A stretch of 11,910 nucleotides of DNA from Pseudomonadota bacterium. Its GTDB lineage: Bacteria > Pseudomonadota > Gammaproteobacteria > Pseudomonadales > Cellvibrionaceae. The stretch covers positions 1 through 11,910 of the forward strand of contig JAEZGT010000287.1 in NCBI GenBank assembly GCA_023416875.1. The letters are read 5' to 3'. The notes beneath the pieces were generated by a model. It saw only the letters and a list, made by a program, of their open reading frames with translations. It did not search any database and was not told the origin of the DNA. Below, piece by piece: positions 1 to 6,700 of the stretch; positions within the stretch are counted from its first letter, which is position 1; each line of letters begins with the position of its first letter. The position numbers and the translations under genes were made by a program.

Positions 1-903
1 GTGGTGATCGGCCGGCCGGTGAATTTCCAAGGCATAGACGCACAAGCCAGCAACCGACAGGCGCAAGCGATTTTGCTGACTTCCGCAAAGCGCGCGGGAT
101 TCCGTCATGTGGAATTTCTTTATGAACCTCTGGCTGCCGGATTCGACTTCGAGCGCCGTTTGTCGACCAATCAGAAAGTGCTGGTGGTGGACATAGGTGG
201 CGGCACCAGCGATTGCTCCATGGTCTGGATGGGGCCAGATCACAGAATCAAACCTGACCGGCGCGATGATTTTCTCGCGCATACGGGCGAGCGCATCGGC
301 GGCAACGATTTTGATATACGTTTAGCGCTCCAGGCACTTATGCCGGAATTCGGACTGCACAGCCCGATCAAGACCGCGCTACCCATGCCAGTGATGCCTT
401 TCGTTCAAGCCACGGCTATCAATGATGTGGCGGCACAGAGTGATTTTTACAGCGAAAAAATGCGACTCTGGCTGGAGCAACTGCTGCGCGATACTACCGA
501 GCCAGAGAAATTTCAGAGATTGGTCGACATGCGTGAAACCCGGCGGAATTTCAGTGTGGTCAACCGCGCCGAACGCGCCAAAATCGCACTCGCGGATAGC
601 GCTTCCACCACGGTGGACTTAGGGGATTTTTCCGCAGGACTTTGCCCTCTTCTCTATCAAACGCAGTTGATTCAATCCAGCGCCCCGCTGCTGGAGAAAA
701 TCAAGCAGCTGGTGCAACAGGCCATAGATCAGGCGCAAACCCGCCCGGATCTGATCTATCTGACCGGCGGCAGCGCGAAATCACGCCTTGTTAAAAAAGC
801 ATTGTCTGAATTTCTGGGTGAAGATATGCCGCTGGTGGACGGCGACTATTTTGGCAGTGTGGTAACAGGATTGGGAATCTGGGCGCAAAAAATCTGGCGG
901 TAA
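1..903 (+). CDS. yegD: YegD-like Hsp70-family chaperone, 5' end cut by the window
   Basis: This is an actin/Hsp70-fold ATPase of the YegD family, whose members resemble DnaK but whose substrates are not established. The reading frame is open from base 1, so the leading GTG is probably an internal Val codon. Family members are about 450 residues and only the last 300 are present, so about 150 residues lie upstream. Visible Hsp70 landmarks, in window numbering, are EPLAAG (about 42-47), the phosphate-2 loop VVDIGGGTSD (62-71), RIGGNDFDI (about 99-106) and the adenosine-binding segment IYLTGGS (252-258). The start IGRPVNFQG and the stretch AINDVAAQSDFYS match my memory of E. coli YegD closely. 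No DnaK-like substrate-binding domain follows; the protein ends soon after the ATPase fold, as in YegD. No clear terminator follows the stop. The next gene is more than 500 bases away, so it is probably not co-transcribed with the pilus genes. Confidence 0.9.
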   Translation: MVIGRPVNFQGIDAQASNRQAQAILLTSAKRAGFRHVEFLYEPLAAGFDFERRLSTNQKVLVVDIGGGTSDCSMVWMGPDHRIKPDRRDDFLAHTGERIGGNDFDIRLALQALMPEFGLHSPIKTALPMPVMPFVQATAINDVAAQSDFYSEKMRLWLEQLLRDTTEPEKFQRLVDMRETRRNFSVVNRAERAKIALADSASTTVDLGDFSAGLCPLLYQTQLIQSSAPLLEKIKQLVQQAIDQAQTRPDLIYLTGGSAKSRLVKKALSEFLGEDMPLVDGDYFGSVVTGLGIWAQKIWR

Positions 904-1001
904 ATTCCGGTGGCGAGCGTAACTAAGAACATAAATTAAAAAAGAACAGCGACTAATCTCCGTTCACCTCGCGCAAGAATCGCTGCAATTTTGCATTTTA
1001 C

Positions 1002-1023
1002 GGTCTAGTCAACGGGCTAGACC
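1002..1023. repeat. Inverted repeat with 7-bp arms, 99 nt after yegD
   Basis: The arms GGTCTAG (1002-1008) and CTAGACC (1017-1023) are perfect reverse complements separated by 8 nt; a possible G-T pair extends the stem inward. No T-run follows on the plus strand, so it is a poor intrinsic terminator. It could be a weak mRNA 3'-end structure for yegD or a protein-binding palindrome. Its function is unknown. Confidence 0.5.
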
Positions 1024-1342
1024 CATATTGCCCGCAGCATGTTATCTACTCCATTTTTCCTAGTGCGAATTAATCCACTGCGTCAAAAAGCTAAACGTCA
1101 CTATCACTACTTGAGCTCGTTTTTCCGTCTAAAAAATTGGAAGATCTAAGCAATTTAGCTAGGGATAAGTAAACACTCGCCACTAATCATTGAGCCGGTT
1201 CCTTTAATCGGATTGCGCTAAAAATAACTGGCGCGAAATCCCGCTGTTTGCTGATATTTAAAACAATGGAAGGAACAGGGCGCAGTCAAAAATCCGACGG
1301 ACCACCCCCGCCACAAATGAAAAAGTCAAAGTTCCGCCAGAG

Positions 1343-1377
1343 ACTCCACCGCAGCCAAACGACATAAACGGTGGAGT
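1343..1377. repeat. Inverted repeat with 9-bp arms upstream of pilV
   Basis: The arms ACTCCACCG (1343-1351) and CGGTGGAGT (1369-1377) are perfect reverse complements with a 17-nt spacer. The right arm ends 74 nt before the preferred pilV ATG and 35 nt before the alternative TTG. No T-run follows, so it is not a standard terminator. It could be a 5'-leader stem-loop of the pilVWXY1 mRNA or an operator for a dimeric regulator. Its role is inferred from position only. Confidence 0.55.
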
Positions 1378-1451
1378 GATCTTCATCGGCCATAGGTTTG
1401 TGAAAGCAGTACTTGGGACAGTTCAATTCTTATGGCAAATGGATTATTCAA

Positions 1452-1946
1452 ATGTGTAAACAACGTGGTTCCTCCCAGATCGAAGTCTTGGTGGCGCTAT
1501 TTGTGTTGGCAATCGGATTGCTGGGCATATTGGCCATGCAGGTCAAGTCCATGCAATTTAATCAATCCGCCGACACCTACGCCAAAGCGGTGAATATTGC
1601 CAACGACATCGCCGAGCGAATTCGTATCAATCCCAAAAATGTAGCGACCTATCTCACTGCCGAGATTCCCGAAGATCCGCCGACCAACTGCCGAACCACA
1701 AGCTTCAGCGCCGCCGCATGCTCCGCTGCGGATCTAGTGAATTGGGATCTCTATCACTGGGGTGCGTCGATTAAAAGAAATTTGCCGGCCGGAGAAGGCA
1801 GCATTGAGGAAAAAACGCTGGGAACCGACACCTATCTGCAAATCATTGTGTCCTTCGATGACAGCCGTTCAAGCGGCGCATCTTCACCCGTAAGAAAACA
1901 ATACACGCTGTTATTGGAACGCCCCACACAATTAGGAGGGGCTTGA
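1452..1946 (+). CDS. pilV: Type IV pilus minor pilin PilV
   Basis: This is a minor pilin, inserted in the inner membrane, processed by the prepilin peptidase PilD, and part of the complex that primes pilus assembly. The sequence shows a short basic leader MCKQRG, then IEVLVAL and a hydrophobic helix to about residue 29, the PilV signature. Glu at +5 of the mature protein (E11) is kept. Residues +1 to +3 are Ser-Ser-Gln rather than the usual Phe-Ser-Leu/Met. Two cysteines (C80, C90) could form the loop disulfide usual in this family. The frame is open upstream to a TTG at 1413, which would add 13 residues. I prefer the ATG at 1452 because it gives a normal 6-residue leader, although neither start has a strong ribosome-binding site. 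The product is 164 residues. The stop lies 1 nt before pilW, so this is the first gene of the operon. Confidence 0.88.
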   Translation: MCKQRGSSQIEVLVALFVLAIGLLGILAMQVKSMQFNQSADTYAKAVNIANDIAERIRINPKNVATYLTAEIPEDPPTNCRTTSFSAAACSAADLVNWDLYHWGASIKRNLPAGEGSIEEKTLGTDTYLQIIVSFDDSRSSGASSPVRKQYTLLLERPTQLGGA

Positions 1947-1947
1947 A

Positions 1948-3069
1948 GTGAACGCAAAAACAACCGCTATTTCCCGTCGCATTTATTTCTCTGGTATGAC
2001 CATAGTAGAGCTGATGGTCTCCATTGTGATTTCTCTGCTGATCATGGCTGGCGTGGTGCAGGTTTTTTTCAACAGTAAAACCACATTCCTCACGCAGGAG
2101 GATATGTCCTACATTCAGCACAATGCGCGTTACGCCATGTCCGTGCTGTCGCGAGATCTTCAAAATGCGGGGTACTGGGGTTGCGCGGGCAACACGACCA
2201 ACGCCGCGCTTGTGGCGCGCACGGAAAATACCACCGACATCAATCGCTTGATGGGATTAAATCCCACTACCGGTTACCTGGAACCACTGCAACCCATCAC
2301 AGGTTATGCGACTGGTTTCCCCAGCAGTTTTACCACCTGGACTATCAGCACCAAAGACGGCAACCGCACGCCCGAATCCTTCATCGTCCGCAGCGCGGTT
2401 GGTGTGTCAGCCAGCCTCGAATCCCATATCGGCACCAATCTATTGGTCAAAAACAATCACCGTTTTAGCACCGGCGATTTGGTCGCCATAGTCGCGGAGG
2501 ATTGCCGGCGCATGGGGATTATCAAAATGGCCGAGATTCTGGAAAACAGCACCATGCTGAAATATTCCAGCACGTCGATTTGCGGGAGCACCATAAAACC
2601 CCCGCGCGATCAGAGCATCCGCTGCAAAACCGGGTGCACCTGTGACAGCGCCTCCGGCACGCCGGAAACCTACGGCGTCGGCAGTCAGGTAATGCCCTAT
2701 AACGCCTTCGGTTATTTCGTCGGCGAATCCATCAGCCTACCGGGACAGCCATCGCTGCAGCGCGTCATCTATAACGACGGCGCGCTCGCGCGGGAAGAAC
2801 TCGCTCTTGGTGTAGAAGATCTGCAAGTGATTTACGGCGTGGATACGGATAACGACGGTGCGCCGGACACCTATGTGCCGCCCTCCACTTTTGCCGCATT
2901 CTGGAGTAATTGGAGCAAGGTTCGTTCGGTGCAGGTCAGTTTGGTATTTCGTTCGCTGGAACCATCTCTGCCCACGGTCACCAGTCAGAATTATCTGAAC
3001 AGGAATTATGAAGACAAATTTATGCGGCAACTGATCACTACCACAGTCCGTCTGCGCAACACGATTTGA
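1948..3069 (+). CDS. pilW: Type IV pilus minor pilin PilW
   Basis: This is a large minor pilin of the assembly-priming and tip complex, 373 residues. It starts at GTG, with a strong Shine-Dalgarno AGGAGG at 1934-1939 inside the end of pilV, which implies coupled translation. The leader is 16 residues and ends in Gly (G16). The mature protein begins MTIVELMVS, with Glu at +5 (E21), followed by a hydrophobic helix to about residue 41. Downstream, QHNARYAMSVLSRDLQNAGYWGC (about 57-79) is typical of PilW. Residues 299-307, beginning DTDNDG and ending in Asp, form a DxDxDGxxD calcium-loop-like motif. The C-terminal region holds a cysteine-rich patch (RCKTGCTC). Between pilV (1 nt) and pilX (10 nt) it is clearly part of one operon. 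Start and family are secure; its exact partners are inferred from the Pseudomonas and Neisseria systems. Confidence 0.9.
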   Translation: MNAKTTAISRRIYFSGMTIVELMVSIVISLLIMAGVVQVFFNSKTTFLTQEDMSYIQHNARYAMSVLSRDLQNAGYWGCAGNTTNAALVARTENTTDINRLMGLNPTTGYLEPLQPITGYATGFPSSFTTWTISTKDGNRTPESFIVRSAVGVSASLESHIGTNLLVKNNHRFSTGDLVAIVAEDCRRMGIIKMAEILENSTMLKYSSTSICGSTIKPPRDQSIRCKTGCTCDSASGTPETYGVGSQVMPYNAFGYFVGESISLPGQPSLQRVIYNDGALAREELALGVEDLQVIYGVDTDNDGAPDTYVPPSTFAAFWSNWSKVRSVQVSLVFRSLEPSLPTVTSQNYLNRNYEDKFMRQLITTTVRLRNTI

Positions 3070-3072
3070 GGA
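3068..3072 (+). promoter_or_regulatory. Ribosome-binding site that fixes the pilX start
   Basis: GAGGA overlaps the pilW stop codon. It abuts an ATG at 3073, too close to be used, and lies 7 nt before the ATG at 3080. That spacing selects the 3080 start, whose frame encodes the PilX prepilin leader. Confidence 0.6.
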
Positions 3073-3079
3073 ATGAATC

Positions 3080-3715
3080 ATGCCATCCGCGACTCATTTT
3101 CCCCAGCGGCAAACCGGGGCAACCCTTGTCTTCAGCTTAATCATACTGTCAGTGGTCACGTTGCTGGGTGTATCCAGTATGCGCAATTCCAACAGCGCAT
3201 TAAAAATGGCTACCAGTGCGCGCGATCACGCAGTCGCTTTCCAGACTGCGGAAGCAGCGTTGGCCCAAGCCGAACAAGTCGTACTCGCTGCCAATTACAA
3301 CACTGACGATTTTATCTGCCGGGATTCAAGTTCAAGCCGCTGCTTTGACAGCGCCTGTACCAATGGTTTGTGTTTCAACGGCGATCTTATCAATGCCATG
3401 TATCGCGATGATTGCAAAATTGCCATACCCGCTGCTGCAGCGGAAGCCTGGCCGAAAAAATCCTATTGGAATAACAACGGCGCCTCTCTGCCCAAAGTTC
3501 AAGTGGCCAAACCCGGCACAGACAGTAGCGAGGAAACCATCGCTGTTCCCTATATGGTGGAATTTTTGTGTTACGTACCGCGGGACAAACAAATTACCAG
3601 TGACGAAAACAACCGCAATGGTGGTGTTCCACTTTATCGCGTAACGGTGAGAGCCGAGGGCAGCGCGGGGCGCGCGGCAGTGATGTTGCAATCCGTTTTT
3701 AGAGCAGCGGGTTAA
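3080..3715 (+). CDS. pilX: Type IV pilus minor pilin PilX
   Basis: This is a minor pilin of the PilX_N type, 211 residues, a counterpart of the GspK pseudopilin in type II secretion. The leader of 13 residues ends in Gly (G13), followed by ATLVFSLIILSVVTLLGVSSM, a characteristic PilX start. Position +5 of the mature protein is Phe (F18) rather than Glu. Loss of Glu5 is expected for GspK-like subunits, which can sit at the very tip. Six cysteines are present (C80, C88, C93, C98, C112, C164), four of them within 19 residues, suggesting a disulfide-stabilised periplasmic domain. The gene lies 10 nt after pilW and 10 nt before pilY1. An overlapping frame starting at 3073 has no family features and is not real. 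Confidence 0.88.
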   Translation: MPSATHFPQRQTGATLVFSLIILSVVTLLGVSSMRNSNSALKMATSARDHAVAFQTAEAALAQAEQVVLAANYNTDDFICRDSSSSRCFDSACTNGLCFNGDLINAMYRDDCKIAIPAAAAEAWPKKSYWNNNGASLPKVQVAKPGTDSSEETIAVPYMVEFLCYVPRDKQITSDENNRNGGVPLYRVTVRAEGSAGRAAVMLQSVFRAAG

Positions 3716-3725
3716 GGGTGGATTT

Positions 3726-6700
3726 ATGGTGAATATTAAATTGAACTGCAATATTGCGATTCAAGGAATTATTGCGAGCGCTGCACTATTCTGCCTGAGC
3801 GTTCCAGCGCAGACGCCGAATAATGCCACCTATAACATCAATCCGCCACTCTCAGAACCAGCAAAAACCCATCCCATGCTGATGCTGACACTGTCCGGTG
3901 ATCACCAGGTTTTTCTGAAAGCGTACAACGATTTTGATGATCTCGATGGTGACGGTTTGCCCGATGTGACCTATAACCACAACGTGGTCTACAAAGGCTA
4001 TTTCAATGAGGAAAAATGCTACAGCTACGACACGGCCACGGGTGTATTTTCTCCTGCTGCCAACGCTACGGCGCCGACAGCAACAAATATCACTCTCGGA
4101 ATCAGGCAACCGGCACTGTCCATCAAACAATACTGTACCAATAGTCGCTGGAGCGGGAATTTTCTCAACTGGGCAACCATGACCCGCATCGACATAGTGC
4201 GCAGCGTTTTATACGGTGGCAAGCGCTCCACCGATACCTCCACCAGCACAATTCTGGAACGCGCTTATCTGCCTAATGACGCGCACAGTTTTGCCAAATA
4301 TTACAACGGCAGTGATATCACGAGCCTTACAGGTCTCAGTTCCACCAATTATTCAACCAACGATTCCGACCAACGCAAAAATGGCCTGACGTTTTGCAAT
4401 ACCAGTCTCGGCCATGCAACACAAATACTGTCGCAAACCCAGACGCAGACCAGGCCGGTCATGCGAGTAGTCCGAGGTAATTATTCCCTGTGGGCCAACG
4501 GCGAGCGCTATCAGTGTCTGCTGGGAGGCAGTCAGAGAGAATATGCGGAATATCAAGACGGCGTTTTCGGCGCTAACGGCAACGACTCGAGTGTAACCGG
4601 CATCCATGCCTATAGCACACCGCCTTCATCCGTTATTCGGGATTACACCGTCAGAGTCGCCGTCTGCACCGACAGCAGCGAAGACACCATCCATTTTTGT
4701 CGTCGTTATGGCACGTCATATAAACCGACGGGATTACTGCAGACCTATGGCATCGACAGCGACAACCCGGTTTTATTTGGTCTTATGACCGGTGCTATTA
4801 CCAAAAACCACACTGCGGGGGTTCTGCGTAAAAATGCTGCGTCTTTTGCAGATGAAGTCCGCGCGAGCGACGGGGTATTTCTCAAACCCAGCAGCGGGTC
4901 CATTGTCGCCAGCATCGATGCCCTTATGTTGCTGGATTACCAATTCGCCGTCGATAACAACTTCGACCTCAGCGGCAGCTATGCCAATCGTTGTCCGAAA
5001 ATGAGTTCGCCGGGCGAAGGGGTTTGCCGAAATTGGGGCAACCCTTTTAGCGAAATCTTAGCGGAGTCCTACAAATATTTCTCCGGCAGAAGCACCACCG
5101 CCACTCTGAATAATTCATTGCAAAACGAACGCAACGTTTTGAGTGGTGCCACAGTTGCAACTTGGTCCGACTCTGTGACCAATGTCAGCATCCCAGCCTG
5201 CGTAAACATGAATGTGCTCGGTATTAATTCCAGCACCAACTCCTATGACCACGACATTAGCACCAGCACGTTCAACTCATTGAAAATCGGCACCAGCACG
5301 GACACAGTTGCAACCTGGGTAGACAGGGTTGGCGCGGGAGAATTGAACAGCAACAAAACCTACTTCGTCGGCAATGCAACGGGAAGCACAAATGGGCAGT
5401 GCACCCCAAAAGCTGTCAGCAATTTGAGTTCGGTGCGAGGTGTCTGTCCAGAAGCGCCGCGTTTAACCGGAAGCTACGCGGCTGCCGGTCTCGCCTACCA
5501 TGTAAAAGCCAACAATATGCGCCCTGACCTTTCCGGCAACACCGGCAAAGTTTTCAATATCAACACGCTGGGTTTGACTCTTGCGGGTACACAGCCAGTA
5601 ATTCGAATTCCAGGAACCAATGTCAAAATCATCCCCGCTTGCGAAAACAGATCCGATGAGGCACGCGGCAACTGCGCACTGGTCGGCTTCCGTCCGGTGT
5701 ATACAACTGCAGGTCAGGTTCCGAATAAATATTTCGTCACCTGGGAAGACTCTGAACAAGGCAATGACTTTGACCAGGACATCAACAGCATTATTGAATA
5801 CACCAGAAACGGCAGCAGTTTGTCTGTCAAAACCACAGTATTTAAAGTCAGTACCAATAACAGGATGCTCCTTGGCTACATTATTTCAGGCACCAATGCC
5901 GATGGATTAAAACTCGTAACCGAAGCGAACAATGGTGGAACGGTAACCAGCACAGCTACCGACGCCTACACCATTAACACTACATCTACAGTAACCGCAG
6001 AAACCCTGGAGCCGCCGTTGTACTACGCCACCAAATGGGGCTCCTATATCAATTCACCCGCAGATGATGACGCCAAATTTAATCCGGCACTGGATACTTG
6101 GACCGAGGACGGCACCACACCGCAGAATTATTCCGTGGTGACCAACCCCAGCACGCTGCGGGAAAATATGTCGCGCATTCTGGTGAAGGTAGGTAAAAAC
6201 AACGCCACCGGCACTGCGGCCCCTGTGTCCATCAACAGCATCACCGGAGAAGGAATTTTCCTGCAAACCGTTTATCAGCCGGTTTATGTCAGCCCGGACG
6301 GCTCGAGCTCCACTACCTGGGCCGGGACACTGAGTGCGCTTTTTATTGATCGCTACGGCAATATTCGCGAAGACAGCAACAGCAACCAGACCTTGGATGA
6401 TACCGATAAAGTTATTGAATTTATTAAAACGGATTCGCGCAATCAGAATACGGATGGGTCCAGTGAAACCCGCAAAATCATTGCTTTCAATCGCTATCCG
6501 TACAGCACGGTTACCAATGGCAAAGACGTGTCTGATCCGGGCGCTGTGGAGAGCGGATTAAAAATGGATAGACTCAAAACCATGTGGAGCGCGCGCGACC
6601 AATTGGCAGCCATAAGCGATGCGAATATCACCTCGCAACGCGGCAATTCGGAATCACCCAATAGCAAACGCTGGATTTTGACCGGAATTGACACACCCAA

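Larger units (their letters stand above)
904..1451. other. Long non-coding stretch between yegD and pilV
   Basis: No gene can be supported here on either strand. The stretch is A+T-richer than its neighbours and frames are broken by frequent stops. It contains two perfect inverted repeats (1002-1023 and 1343-1377), listed separately. The promoter for the pilus operon must lie here if the operon has its own, but I see no convincing -35/-10 pair. The nearest sigma-54-like match, around 1229-1244, has the wrong GG-to-GC spacing. In many gammaproteobacteria a fimT/fimU gene precedes pilV. No prepilin-like leader followed by a hydrophobic helix can be read here. Confidence 0.7.

Noticed and set aside
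1229..1244. Sigma-54-like promoter (TGGC...GC) upstream of pilV.
   Set aside because: The GG and GC are 11 nt apart instead of 10, and the TTGC part is replaced by CCGC.
1262..1459. Open frame on the plus strand overlapping the start of pilV, with a hydrophobic-looking tail.
   Set aside because: No ATG before the pilV start; the first GTG (1376) leaves only 27 codons, there is no ribosome-binding site and no recognisable family. It is more likely chance than a fimT remnant.
3073..3306. 77-codon frame starting 7 nt before pilX.
   Set aside because: It overlaps pilX out of frame, its ATG touches the Shine-Dalgarno sequence, and its product has no prepilin features.
4230..6330. DxSxS strings in PilY1 (for example DTSTS, DISTS, DGSSS) as a von Willebrand A metal site.
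   Set aside because: None follows a hydrophobic beta strand as a real MIDAS does; they lie in Ser/Thr-rich sequence where such strings arise by chance.
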